Source: an uncultured Sphingomonadaceae bacterium (GTDB taxonomy: Bacteria; Pseudomonadota; Alphaproteobacteria; Sphingomonadales; Sphingomonadaceae). From it: DNA of 64,000 nt. The position numbers and the translations under genes are program-made. The DNA is taken from positions 682,001 through 746,000 of the forward strand of contig CANMVC010000001.1 of assembly GCA_947501325.1 (NCBI GenBank). Reading direction: 5' to 3'. Shown piece after piece: positions 34,579-44,959 of the stretch (within the stretch, counting starts at the first letter, position 1; each line of letters starts with the position of its first letter). The notes beneath the pieces were generated by a model. The model ran no database searches. It had not been told where the DNA came from and saw only the letters and a list, made by a program, of their open reading frames with translations.

Positions 34579-36369
34579 ATGTCGCGAGCGCGCGCAACAC
34601 GTAAATTGGCTTTATTGGCATCAATATCAGCAATTCTGTTCACTCATAATGGTCTGTGGGCACAATCATCCGTCGCGGCTCCAACGCGAGAGGAGATCCA
34701 GCGCGGATTGCTGGGCGAAGCAGAGAAGGGGCAACCGCAGCCCCTCACCGTAGAGGGCGGTATTGAACGATCGGCTTGCCCGCTCGCCAGCCCTGAATTC
34801 GCCGATGTCAAATTTACCCTTCAATCGGTTGATTTCAGTGGATTGGGTGTGGTCGACGCCTCCATATTACGATCCGCCTATACCGGCTATATCAACCAAG
34901 AGGTCTCCGTGGCCGTGGTGTGCGAAATCCGCGATCGCGCGGCCACCATATTGCGCAGCGCCGGCTATCTCGCCGCCGTGCAAGTTCCGCCGCAGACGAT
35001 TGATGGCGGCAATGTGAAATTTGATGTGCTGCTGGCGCGGATGACGTCCGTACAAGTGCGCGGTGACGCCGGACCATCAGAAAAGTTGCTCAAGCAATAT
35101 ATTGATCGACTGACCAATGAACCGGTGTTCAATATTGACGTGGCAGAACGCTATTTGCTGCTCGCTCGTGACATCCCGGGGCTGGATGTACGCTTGGCAC
35201 TGCGCCCCGTGACCTCCAGCGCCGAGGGTCAGCCTGGCGACGTGATCGGCGAATTTAACGTCGTCCGCACCCCGGTCTATGTCGACGCGAATATTCAAAA
35301 TTTCGGATCCAAGCAGGTTGGTCGATTTGGCGGACTACTTCGTGCCCGTTTTAACGGTATTACCGGTCTCGGCGATGAAACGACCATCAGCGCATATTCG
35401 ACAGCTGATTTTAGCGAGCAACAGGTTCTGCAAATCGGCCATGAATTCCGCGTTGGCGGCGAAGGCCTGCGCTTTGGTGGCAATTTCACCTATGCGTGGA
35501 CGGATCCTGAACTAGCCGGCAATTTTGATATTGAATCGGAAACCATGGTCGCCGGTGTATACGCCACCTATCCGTTCATCCGCAAACAGGCCCGCAACCT
35601 GTTCGGGACGGTCGGTTTTGAATATATCGACCAGAAAACCGAGATTTTTGGCATCAGGACCAATGAGGACGACCTCAGCATCGCCTATGCCCGTCTGGAT
35701 TTCAGCGCGAGCGAGCCGGGCAGCATATCCGGCCGTGGTGGCTATTCCGCCTTCGAGCCGAAATGGGGCATGGCGGGATCGCTCGAGCTGCGTCAGGGAC
35801 TCGGCATATTGGGCGCAAGTGAGGGATGTGGACCAGCATTTGTCCGCTGCATTGGCCAAGCGGTGATCCCGACACGGGCTGATGGTGATCCCACCGCTTT
35901 CGTGGTTCGGGGGCAGGCAAAGCTGGACTATCGCCCCACCCCGCTATTGGCTTTCACGCTAAAACCGCGGTTTCAATATTCGCCCGATGCCCTGTTTTCC
36001 TACGAAGAAATTTCCGGCGGCAATTACACGACCGGTCGCGGCTATGACCCGGGAACCATCATTGGCGACAGCGGCTATGGCCTTCAGACAGAAGTCAGCT
36101 ATGGCTCTCTGATCCCTGATTCACCCAATGGCACCGCCTGGCAGCCTTATGTCTATTTTGATGCCATGGCTGTGTGGAACAAGAATTTCCCCGGCGATCC
36201 CCAGAAGATTTACTCCGCTGGCGGCGGTATCCGCGCAACCATTGGCCGCCAGGCCAGCTTGGATGTGATGGCTGTCGTGCCGCTGAAACGCGGACCATTC
36301 CAGACCCGGCGCGACAGCGCGCGGGCATTGATGACCCTGACGGTGCAACTCGCACCATGGTCACGATAG
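34579..36369 (+). CDS. Two-partner secretion outer-membrane transporter (ShlB/FhaC/HecB family)
   Basis: 596 residues. Signal peptide about 1-31 (ends LWAQ), then POTRA domains (about 60-215; GVVDASILRSAYTGYINQEV, RSAGYLAAVQVPPQTIDGG) and a 16-strand barrel. The conserved L6 motif is TGRGYDPGTIIGDSGYG (about 490-506). TpsB proteins recognise the TPS domain of a partner exoprotein and export it across the outer membrane. The partner gene starts 16 bp downstream, making the pairing strong. Confidence 0.93.
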   Translation: MSRARATRKLALLASISAILFTHNGLWAQSSVAAPTREEIQRGLLGEAEKGQPQPLTVEGGIERSACPLASPEFADVKFTLQSVDFSGLGVVDASILRSAYTGYINQEVSVAVVCEIRDRAATILRSAGYLAAVQVPPQTIDGGNVKFDVLLARMTSVQVRGDAGPSEKLLKQYIDRLTNEPVFNIDVAERYLLLARDIPGLDVRLALRPVTSSAEGQPGDVIGEFNVVRTPVYVDANIQNFGSKQVGRFGGLLRARFNGITGLGDETTISAYSTADFSEQQVLQIGHEFRVGGEGLRFGGNFTYAWTDPELAGNFDIESETMVAGVYATYPFIRKQARNLFGTVGFEYIDQKTEIFGIRTNEDDLSIAYARLDFSASEPGSISGRGGYSAFEPKWGMAGSLELRQGLGILGASEGCGPAFVRCIGQAVIPTRADGDPTAFVVRGQAKLDYRPTPLLAFTLKPRFQYSPDALFSYEEISGGNYTTGRGYDPGTIIGDSGYGLQTEVSYGSLIPDSPNGTAWQPYVYFDAMAVWNKNFPGDPQKIYSAGGGIRATIGRQASLDVMAVVPLKRGPFQTRRDSARALMTLTVQLAPWSR

Positions 36370-36385
36370 GCAATAGAGGCGGCGC

Positions 36386-39300
36386 ATGATGACCAAAGGC
36401 AAGATGATGACAGAGACCAGACAATCAAACGCGATCGAAGCTAAAGCTATGGCGAAGAGCAGACAAGGGCCGGTCACGACGCCGTCATTCGGCAAGCTGA
36501 AATTGCTTGCGAGTGGATCCATCATGGCAGCCGCAATGATTCTGACGCTCGCTCCGCACCAAGCGCTGGCCCAGGCCGCACCGTCGCCCAGTGGTCATTC
36601 CGTCAATGCCAATCCCGAGCTCAATTCCGGCAATTTCACTCTTGGCACCGGCAATTTCACACCGGGCCCTACCAGCGATACGGTGACCATTTCCAGCGAC
36701 CAGGTCATTATCGATTGGAATCTGGTCGACCAGTCGGGCGGCGGAACGATCAATTTCCTTCCGCGCGATAATGGTCTGGTTTTCAGCCGGGATGGCGGCG
36801 CAGACTATACCGTGCTCAATCGCATTGTCCCAACAAACCAGACGCGTGGTATCAGCATCGAGGGAAATGTTGCGGCTTTAAGCGGTTTGTCTCCGTTTAT
36901 TGGTGATATATGGTTTTACAGCCCGGGTGGTATCCTCGTCGGGTCGGATGCCAATATCAATGTCGGTTCATTGGTGCTGACGACCAATGCAATCGACACC
37001 ACTGGCGGTCTATTTGGCCCAAGTGGGGAAATCCGTTTTCGGGGGGCTGCAGCGTCGGCGCCGGGTCCTTTTCCAACCGTTGCCATAAGCAGTGGCGCAC
37101 AAATAAATACCCTTTTAGACGGCAGCTACATCGCGGTTGTCGCGCCGCGTGTTGAACAAGGCGGCAATGTGAACGTCAATGGATCGACGGCCTATGTAGC
37201 AGCGGAGCAAGCGAACCTCACAATCGATCAGGGCCTTTTTGATATTGAAATGCTGGTCGGCACCTTAGATCCCGAAGGCGTCGTCCACACTGGCACCACA
37301 ACCGGCGCCGTCCGCAACCCGGACCCGGCCTTTAATGGCGACAAAGATAACCAGGCGATCTATTTTGCGGCCCTGCCCAAAAATCAGGCGATGACGATGC
37401 TGCTGCAGGGCACCGTCGGCTATACCGCAGCGGCCGTTGCGCAAGAGGCCGATGGCAGGATAATTTTGAGCGCGGGCGGGAATATTAATTCTACCGGCCG
37501 CAGCTTTACCGATAATTTCGACGTTACAATCGACGAACTGGTTAATCCGGCCATAAATGCCAGCATCAACCTGACCGGTCTGGATATCAGCAATAATATT
37601 GAAGCTTTCGCGAACAACAACATAGCCATTCAGGACGTTCTCGGATCAGCCATTACCGGTGTGCAGGGGATAAATCCGCTGGACCTAAACTTCACCGCCG
37701 GGGATTCCATCCGCATGGAATCGGGCGGTACATCCGGCAGCATTGATATTGACGGTGATGTCACTCTCAATGCCGTGAACAGCGCGCAAGTGATCGCCAG
37801 GCAAAACGCGTCCATTACCATTGGTGGTAGTTTGAGGGTTGATGCATTTTCTGAAGCGCAAGGCGGAACAATCGACATTCTCGCCACTGGCAGCGGCACC
37901 AGAACGCCGGGTTCGGGCGATATTGTCGTTGGCGATGAATTGGTGGTCAATGCGAATATTGTAGGCCGCAGGAGCCGCGGTTCTCCTGTGACACAGGGAG
38001 AGGACACGTTTGGCGGCACGATCAATCTCGACGTTCTCGCCGGTGGATTACTGGACATCAATGGTGGTGGAGATCTCACGACATCCTCATTTAACGTGTC
38101 TGCGGCACCGAATATGGGTTCTGTGACCGCAGGCGAGTCAACCGGCGGCACAATTAATGTCAACATTACCGGTGTCGGCAGCACGCTGACAAGCGGCAGC
38201 GACGGCAGCTTGGAATTTAAAGCGGATGGTGAATCCGGCAATAATTTCAATGGTACGTCTTCCGGCGGAACCAATAGTGGTGGTACGGTCAACTTCAACG
38301 TGACAGATGGAATTTTCAATTCCGGCTTCGCTTCGATCAGCGCCAATGGATTTGGTACCGGAAACGCCACTGGCAACATGACCGCTTCGGAAAATGGAGC
38401 CAATGCAGGCGACATTGCCGCCAATTTTATCAATGCCACGCTTAACCTCAGCGGTCGGCTCGTATTTGATAGTGTCGCCGACGCTGATATCGGCTTTGAT
38501 GCGGTTGGAAATGAAATTGCGGGCCCGGCATCATCCGGCAATCTGAATGTAACTTTTGATAACACAACATTGAGCGGCACGGGGTTGGGATTAACGACCA
38601 ACTTTGTAGGTAGCGGAACTGCTGGCGACCTATCGCTGAATATTATCAATGGATCAAATCTGTCGCTTTCTGGCGGATTTGATTTGAGCGCAGAAGGCGA
38701 TTCCAGCACGATGGGCACTGCATCCAGCAGTGGTAATATCAATTTATTGATCGACAACGCGTCGTTAGATTCAACGCAATTTACGCTGTCATCATCGCGA
38801 AAGACATCTGCTGCGGCCGATGCTCTGACCGACGGGACTACCGGAGCGGTGAATGTTACGGTTCAAAATGGCGGAAGCCTGACCGGTAGTGAATTGTCCA
38901 TATCTGCCGGTGCTCGTACGGAAACGCAAGGCGGCACCGGGACCGCGGGTGATATTACGATTATAGTTGATGGCGCGACCATAGCTATGTCTGACGGCCC
39001 GTCTTCCGAGCCATCGGTAAGGCTTGCTGCCAGCGGCTCGGGACGGAGCAATGCGGCTGATGGTTTCGCAGCAGAACGCGGTCTGGGCGTTGGTGGCAAT
39101 ATCACGCTGACACTGGATAATGGCGGCAGCTTTTCAGCAGAAACTTTCTTCAGCAGAGCCGATGGATCGATTGAAGATATCGAAGAAGGGCCGATCGCCA
39201 TTCGCGGTCAGGGCGGCAACGGCGTCGGTGGACGAACAGTTTTCAACCTGATTGACGGGAACTTCTCGGCCAATGATGTAAGCGTCTCATCCGCAGGCTT

Positions 39301-42300
39301 TGCATCTTTTGGTGGCGATTCACGTCCATTCGGATTTCCTGAACGGCCAGGAGTGGTCGGTAATGGTGGTGACGGACAAGGCGGCGATGTCGTCTTTAAC
39401 CTGGATGGCGCCAATATTGTCGTGGATAATCTGACAGTGTCGGCCGACGGCTTCGGCGGCAACGGCGGTAACGCACGCGATATCGAAGGTGTAGCCGCAG
39501 GAAATGGCGGAGTTGGCGTAGCCGGCAACGCTACGTTTAATGCCAATGCCGGAAGCTTGACTGTGAGCAATGCGCTGGAACTATCTGCTGGCGGCTTCGG
39601 CGGCAGAGGCGGTGACGGTAGTGGTGTTGATGCCGGAAGCGGTGGAGATTCTGTTGGTGGCACGGCCACATTCAATCTTGATGGTACCGCTACAATCTCA
39701 GCCCAGCTTGCAACAATTTCTGCAAGTACTGAAGGCGGCCGCGGCGGCGACGCTCTATTCGGTACACCGACACCGTCGGAGCGTGCCGGTAATGGCGGGA
39801 ATGCCGTTGCGGGTAGCGCCACATTCAATAATATCAATGGTGATGTAACCTTCACCAGTACGCAGGTCACTGCTGTCGGCACCGGCGGTGATGCCGGCAA
39901 CGATCCAGACGCGCCGACACGCTACGGAGTTTATGGCACACCGATCCCCGCAGTGGGCTTTACCAACCAAATAGCCGGCAATGGTGGAAGCGGCACTGGC
40001 GGTAATGCAACGATCAATCTGGGGCAAGACGATGCCGTCAGCAGGATCTATCGGATTGACGCGCGCGGCGTCGGAGCAAAAGGCGGCGAAGGCAATAGTG
40101 GTGGCAATGCCGGTAATGGTATTGGCGGTACGGCCACACTCAATATTACCGGGTCTGCCGTATCCTTGGACAGCCCGGTTGTCACGGCAACTGGCACTGG
40201 TGGTGCGGGCGGCGTTGCTCGCGCATCATTCGGCGATGGCGGCGATGGCGGCGATGCACAGGGCGGCGTTGCACGACTGGAAATCGTTGGCGCAGGCGCG
40301 TCCTTGGCCAATGTTGGCGATCCTCTTGTTACCCTGGCTGATGCCTTTGGCGGCGATGGAGCGGCTGGAATCGACAATTTCAGCGGTAATGGCACGAATG
40401 GCGGCGACGGCGGTTCCGCAACAGGCGGCACATTGGAAATTGCGGTTCGTACAGGCGCCGACTTTACTCTGAGTGGCGGCGGGAGCTTCACCTTGTCCAG
40501 CACCGGTACAGGCGGACAAGGCGGATCAGGTGGTTATTCCTACGCCAATACGTCTGGCGATGGTGGTGATGCTGGCGACGGAACAGGCGGCACCGCTCGC
40601 TTGCTCGCACAAGGCGGAACAATTACGGGCAGCGACGTCACTATCACAACGACGGGGCAAGGCGGCGATGCCGGATTGCGCGGGCCGCTGGGAATGTTTG
40701 GCGGCGGAGGCACCTATGGCACCAACGGTACGGGTGGTCTTGGATTTGGCGGAACTGCCGCCCTCGAAGTTCAAGAGGGCAGCCCGGGTATTCTGACGCT
40801 GGGCAATGTCACAATGCTGGCCAATGGATTGAACGCAGGCGATGGATCCACCCCAACCGGTATCGGTGGCAGGATAGAAATAACCGACACATCAACCGAC
40901 CCGGCTGGCCTGATCACCCTTGCCTCTCTCAACGCAGAAGCCTTGGCTGGCATGGGGCCTTCCAGCGGTTTCTTTATGACTGGCAATAGCGGAGCGACAA
41001 CCATTGTGGGTGACCTCAACATAAATGTTGCTGGTAATATCGAATATGCGTTTGACGGCACGGGCCAGCTAACCGTTGGCGGTTTTGCAGATTTGCGTTC
41101 AACCTTGGGATCGATTCTGGTGGATCATACCAACAATGCGGGTGGGACCATTTCCATTGACGTTGTCTCGTTTTTCGATGCTGATGCAGCGATTGACTTT
41201 AACAGCATGACGGGGTCCATCATTCAATCCGGTTCTCAAATCGATGTGAATGCCGGCGCTAATATTCTCGCAAATGACCTGCGGGCGCTCAACATTATCG
41301 ATCTTACGGCTGGAGAAAATGCCACTTTAAATGATGGCGCCGTTACCGGACCTGTGGACGCCTCTCCTGTCGGCGCGGGTTCTATCATTAACTCCGGCAT
41401 CGCCATTGAAGCTGGTCTGGACCCAACGCCTAGCCCAACGCCTTTTTATGACCCCAGCTTTGATGCCACGATAACGGGTGACGTAACGTCTACCGGTGCC
41501 ATTTTGGTTACTGCGGGCGGCAATGCGATATTCCAAACCGGCAGCAGCAGCGTGTCTGACAACGGTATTTCTGTAATCACCGGTGATGATATCATCATCC
41601 AGTCAGGCGCTCGGATTGAAGCAGCCGCTAATCCAGTGGACGCGCCAATATTGGGTACGCCATTTGATAGCCGAAATAACTTGATATTGCAGGCTGGCGC
41701 TTTGGGCCCTGATCTCATTTCTTCGCCGCTGACACCGATCGCGTCCATCGTGGCTGCAGGCGACATTAGCGCTAACGACTTCGCCGTAGTCATGACAGCC
41801 AATGCGATAGATGGCCTTGGCGGATCAATTAACGCAAGCTCGATCAGCGCTGATATTAATGACGCACCGTCCAACGCGGTCATTGCCGCCATCGGCCAAT
41901 CAGATGACGACGGCCTGTTAAGTACGGACTGCTTGGAAGGCAATCTGTGCCTGGGTGGCTTGTCTGCCGACAATATTGTTTCCATCGGTCAATCGGGTGT
42001 CCCCATTCAGGCTGTGATCGAAAATGGCGATATTGTCGCCAATCGCATATTGGTTTCTACTCGCAGCGATATAGTAATGGGCGCCGACGGCGTGCCATCA
42101 CGTTTCATCGCCGGCGACGAAATTTTTGTGAACAGCACCGAAGGCGACGTGGATCTGCGTGATGCGGAATTGACGAGCGGCCTGTTAGGTGTCGAGGCTG
42201 CAGGAAGCCTATTGGGTTCCGGATCGCTCAACAGCGGCAATGACATTGGCATTACGGTCAGCGGCAATATATCAGCAGCGGCGATCAACACTAGTGGCGA

Positions 42301-44914
42301 ACTTACCACTGTGGCAAATCGTGGTGGTGGGCTTGAGGGCTTTTACTCGGTGCCAGGCAGCATGGATGTGGGCATTTTGACTGTTGGTGTGGGCGATGTC
42401 GATTACGACGCAGGCGGCGATTTCAGCTTTGATCAGATCAACGTTCCTGACACTGACATCATCCTGAATGCACCGGGGTCGATTTTCCTGGGCGGTACAT
42501 CTGGCGCTCAAAATATCGATCTTGATGGCGGTAATATTACCGTGGGCAGCATCAGTGCGGGTGTCGATATATTCCTGACTTCAGGCGACTTCATCGACTT
42601 TGGTTCCATAGATGCCGGAAATATGCTCGACCTGAGCGGTAGTGACATATCTGGAGATATGCTAATTGCGGGTGCTTCTATTGTCGTCGATGGCTCTGCA
42701 TTGACGGCCAATTTACTGGATGCCGGAAGCACGATTTTGGTCGAGACCACGGACGGGATCAATATCGGCAATGTTGTTTCTGTAAATGAGACGAGTCTAA
42801 CCGGAACCTCCGTTTCGCTTGGTGGCGCTGATACGGGCGACAATGGAGATTCACGATTCACCGAAGGCTTGAGAATCCGTGCCAATGATGGCGACATCAA
42901 CATAAACGGCGATCTGGATATATCCCGTCGCGGCGATTTTTCCGCCACCGGCAATATCAACTTCGCTGACGTCGATGTTACCAGCAAGATTGCGTCTGGG
43001 TTACGCCTGTTTGCGGGCGATTCCATTACGTTTGGTAACGTCACCACAGACGGTTTCGCGATCGCTAGCGCGACTAATGACTTTACCGCAGCGTCCGTAA
43101 ATGCGCGCGAGCTGCGAGTGGATGTAGATGGCAACGTGGTGGTCGCTTCAGCCGGAGGCGGAACACTTCGCTTTGTTGGCGATCAGGGCGTAGAAATTAC
43201 CGATGCTAACGCCAGTTTTCTGAGCATGACATCCTCCAATGGCGACGTTGCCGTGCGAAACAACGCGATTGTTAGGGGTAACGTGTCAGCGAACGGTAAT
43301 AACGTATTCCTGCGGTCTGACGGGGCGCTGAGAGTTAGGGCTACCGCTAATGCCGGTAACATCGACATTGTTACCGATGGAAATCTCGTGGTCGATGCAG
43401 CTTCTGCAACAGGCAATATCGAGCTGACCAGCTTGGATGGCAGCGCTGAATTGAACGAGCTTGTGTTTGTCGGAAGTAGCTTTGGTGGACCGTCAGCAGG
43501 CATAACCGGCCAAGCCACCACAAGTTCCAACGGTAATATCGATATAACAGCAGCGGTAGATGTCACGATAAATGATATAGTGAGCGCCGCGAATGCCCTG
43601 ACGGTGACCGCCGGCAACTTGATTGATATCCAGGCTCTGGCAACCGGCACGACCATTAATCTGTCCTCTGCTGATATAAACATCGGCACAGCAGGTCAGC
43701 TTGGTGATTTCACGCAAACCAATGATATTTTCATCGAGAGCAATGGCATCAACCAAGCCATATTGGGTGGCGTAGGAACGGCTGGTGTGTTCAGCCTCAA
43801 TAATGATGAATTCACGAGGATCCAGTCCAATCAGGACCTCACGCTGTTTGTTGCCCAAACAGGTGGCTCTACACCGGATCTGATCATTCAAGACCTGACG
43901 GTCCAGACCGGTGATAATGTGAGCGGCGCGCAGAATGCAGCAATCGGTTTTTCAGGCACGCTGACCATCGATTCCGGTCAATCCACGCGGGTCGACGGGA
44001 ACTTGAACCTGACCAACGCCTCTCCGGGTACGACGCTGAACATGGCATCAGTCAATAATCTCAGAATTAACGCCAATGGTGGATTGATTCAAATTACCGG
44101 TTCGGGCGGCAGTTTTGGCGGGGTTGGACTAATGACTCTGCAGGCCCAAAATATCTACGCCATGACCGACCAGGCCTTTGCCGATATTGCCGGACTTAGC
44201 GTCATGGACGTCGATGCACGGCTGGAAAATAGCGACGGCCTGGATATTGGTAACGGCTTGATCCGTGGCGGCATCGCCCAGTTTATTGTCGATGGTGATC
44301 TGTATATTCAAAATACTGTTTCGGGCGTCTCTTTCGACGAACGTCGCGGCTTCACAGTTGATAGTTTGACCATCAACGGGCTCAGTGCTGGCAGCAACGC
44401 AAACATTGCCATAAACGGTATTGTCAATGCCGAGACGGGCATCGAGACGATCTTTGCGACAGACACAGTTGTGGGATTTGACAGCTTTTCGACAATCAAT
44501 GGTTGCGTCATCAATGATCCATCCAGCTGCGGCGCGCCGCCTCCGACGCCAACGCCAACCCCCACGCCTACACCAACACCAACACCTACTCCGACACCCA
44601 CGCCTACCCCAACAGCTGATCCAGGAATTGATGATCCGGTACAGGACATTATTGAGGAAGAGGTTACACCAAACGAAGATGGCGTTGTGGTCAGCGATCC
44701 GTTTGAAACCAACCTAATCGAGCTCAAGGAAAATGAGGAATATGTTGATGACCCCTTGATTGACGAACCGGTTACCGGTGCAGGTAATGATGATCTGTGG
44801 GTTAACCAGGCAGATACCGACGAAGAGGACAGTAGCGAATGTGCGGAAGACGACCAATCCTGCGGTCAAGGCGGTCCGGCGCAAGATGAAGAAGAGGTGG
44901 AGGCAGCCGAGTAA
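36386..44914 (+). CDS. Giant filamentous-haemagglutinin-like TpsA exoprotein
   Basis: 2842 residues, with AGAGG six bases upstream of the ATG. Extended signal peptide (about 1-63, ending ALAQA) as in large TpsA proteins, then the TPS secretion domain (about 70-300) with WFYSPGGILVGSDANINVGS. A long repetitive beta-helix follows. Residues about 940-1465 are Gly/Asn/Asp-rich (repeats like GGNGG and GGDGG). Near the C-terminus a CVINDPSSC pair precedes a linker of 12 Pro-Thr repeats, then an acidic tail with a second pair, CAEDDQSC. No toxin or autotransporter domain was recognised. Probably a fibrous adhesin or matrix protein exported by the adjacent TpsB. Confidence 0.9.
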   Translation: MMTKGKMMTETRQSNAIEAKAMAKSRQGPVTTPSFGKLKLLASGSIMAAAMILTLAPHQALAQAAPSPSGHSVNANPELNSGNFTLGTGNFTPGPTSDTVTISSDQVIIDWNLVDQSGGGTINFLPRDNGLVFSRDGGADYTVLNRIVPTNQTRGISIEGNVAALSGLSPFIGDIWFYSPGGILVGSDANINVGSLVLTTNAIDTTGGLFGPSGEIRFRGAAASAPGPFPTVAISSGAQINTLLDGSYIAVVAPRVEQGGNVNVNGSTAYVAAEQANLTIDQGLFDIEMLVGTLDPEGVVHTGTTTGAVRNPDPAFNGDKDNQAIYFAALPKNQAMTMLLQGTVGYTAAAVAQEADGRIILSAGGNINSTGRSFTDNFDVTIDELVNPAINASINLTGLDISNNIEAFANNNIAIQDVLGSAITGVQGINPLDLNFTAGDSIRMESGGTSGSIDIDGDVTLNAVNSAQVIARQNASITIGGSLRVDAFSEAQGGTIDILATGSGTRTPGSGDIVVGDELVVNANIVGRRSRGSPVTQGEDTFGGTINLDVLAGGLLDINGGGDLTTSSFNVSAAPNMGSVTAGESTGGTINVNITGVGSTLTSGSDGSLEFKADGESGNNFNGTSSGGTNSGGTVNFNVTDGIFNSGFASISANGFGTGNATGNMTASENGANAGDIAANFINATLNLSGRLVFDSVADADIGFDAVGNEIAGPASSGNLNVTFDNTTLSGTGLGLTTNFVGSGTAGDLSLNIINGSNLSLSGGFDLSAEGDSSTMGTASSSGNINLLIDNASLDSTQFTLSSSRKTSAAADALTDGTTGAVNVTVQNGGSLTGSELSISAGARTETQGGTGTAGDITIIVDGATIAMSDGPSSEPSVRLAASGSGRSNAADGFAAERGLGVGGNITLTLDNGGSFSAETFFSRADGSIEDIEEGPIAIRGQGGNGVGGRTVFNLIDGNFSANDVSVSSAGFASFGGDSRPFGFPERPGVVGNGGDGQGGDVVFNLDGANIVVDNLTVSADGFGGNGGNARDIEGVAAGNGGVGVAGNATFNANAGSLTVSNALELSAGGFGGRGGDGSGVDAGSGGDSVGGTATFNLDGTATISAQLATISASTEGGRGGDALFGTPTPSERAGNGGNAVAGSATFNNINGDVTFTSTQVTAVGTGGDAGNDPDAPTRYGVYGTPIPAVGFTNQIAGNGGSGTGGNATINLGQDDAVSRIYRIDARGVGAKGGEGNSGGNAGNGIGGTATLNITGSAVSLDSPVVTATGTGGAGGVARASFGDGGDGGDAQGGVARLEIVGAGASLANVGDPLVTLADAFGGDGAAGIDNFSGNGTNGGDGGSATGGTLEIAVRTGADFTLSGGGSFTLSSTGTGGQGGSGGYSYANTSGDGGDAGDGTGGTARLLAQGGTITGSDVTITTTGQGGDAGLRGPLGMFGGGGTYGTNGTGGLGFGGTAALEVQEGSPGILTLGNVTMLANGLNAGDGSTPTGIGGRIEITDTSTDPAGLITLASLNAEALAGMGPSSGFFMTGNSGATTIVGDLNINVAGNIEYAFDGTGQLTVGGFADLRSTLGSILVDHTNNAGGTISIDVVSFFDADAAIDFNSMTGSIIQSGSQIDVNAGANILANDLRALNIIDLTAGENATLNDGAVTGPVDASPVGAGSIINSGIAIEAGLDPTPSPTPFYDPSFDATITGDVTSTGAILVTAGGNAIFQTGSSSVSDNGISVITGDDIIIQSGARIEAAANPVDAPILGTPFDSRNNLILQAGALGPDLISSPLTPIASIVAAGDISANDFAVVMTANAIDGLGGSINASSISADINDAPSNAVIAAIGQSDDDGLLSTDCLEGNLCLGGLSADNIVSIGQSGVPIQAVIENGDIVANRILVSTRSDIVMGADGVPSRFIAGDEIFVNSTEGDVDLRDAELTSGLLGVEAAGSLLGSGSLNSGNDIGITVSGNISAAAINTSGELTTVANRGGGLEGFYSVPGSMDVGILTVGVGDVDYDAGGDFSFDQINVPDTDIILNAPGSIFLGGTSGAQNIDLDGGNITVGSISAGVDIFLTSGDFIDFGSIDAGNMLDLSGSDISGDMLIAGASIVVDGSALTANLLDAGSTILVETTDGINIGNVVSVNETSLTGTSVSLGGADTGDNGDSRFTEGLRIRANDGDININGDLDISRRGDFSATGNINFADVDVTSKIASGLRLFAGDSITFGNVTTDGFAIASATNDFTAASVNARELRVDVDGNVVVASAGGGTLRFVGDQGVEITDANASFLSMTSSNGDVAVRNNAIVRGNVSANGNNVFLRSDGALRVRATANAGNIDIVTDGNLVVDAASATGNIELTSLDGSAELNELVFVGSSFGGPSAGITGQATTSSNGNIDITAAVDVTINDIVSAANALTVTAGNLIDIQALATGTTINLSSADINIGTAGQLGDFTQTNDIFIESNGINQAILGGVGTAGVFSLNNDEFTRIQSNQDLTLFVAQTGGSTPDLIIQDLTVQTGDNVSGAQNAAIGFSGTLTIDSGQSTRVDGNLNLTNASPGTTLNMASVNNLRINANGGLIQITGSGGSFGGVGLMTLQAQNIYAMTDQAFADIAGLSVMDVDARLENSDGLDIGNGLIRGGIAQFIVDGDLYIQNTVSGVSFDERRGFTVDSLTINGLSAGSNANIAINGIVNAETGIETIFATDTVVGFDSFSTINGCVINDPSSCGAPPPTPTPTPTPTPTPTPTPTPTPTPTADPGIDDPVQDIIEEEVTPNEDGVVVSDPFETNLIELKENEEYVDDPLIDEPVTGAGNDDLWVNQADTDEEDSSECAEDDQSCGQGGPAQDEEEVEAAE
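44543..44614 (+). repeat. Pro-Thr coding repeat in the TpsA gene
   Basis: Twelve consecutive Pro-Thr codon pairs (ccN acN) near the 3' end of the exoprotein gene. Third bases vary, so it is a protein-level linker more than a recent DNA slippage tract, but its copy number could still vary among strains. Confidence 0.85.
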
Positions 44915-44959
44915 ATTGACTGGTTGACCTTTTGCATCCCAAACCATTAGGCGGTGGAT

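Noticed and set aside
37630-38757. 375-residue open frame antisense to the TpsA gene
   Set aside because: Ser/Pro/Leu-rich shadow of the Gly/Asn-rich repeats on the coding strand; no ribosome binding site or recognisable domain.
39200-40780. Possible CRISPR-like repeat array
   Set aside because: Repeats are irregular GGN-codon units in frame with the exoprotein; no constant repeat and unique spacer structure, no cas genes.
44543-44614. Microsatellite or phase-variation tract
   Set aside because: Third codon bases vary throughout, so it is a protein Pro-Thr linker rather than a pure DNA repeat; listed only as a coding repeat.
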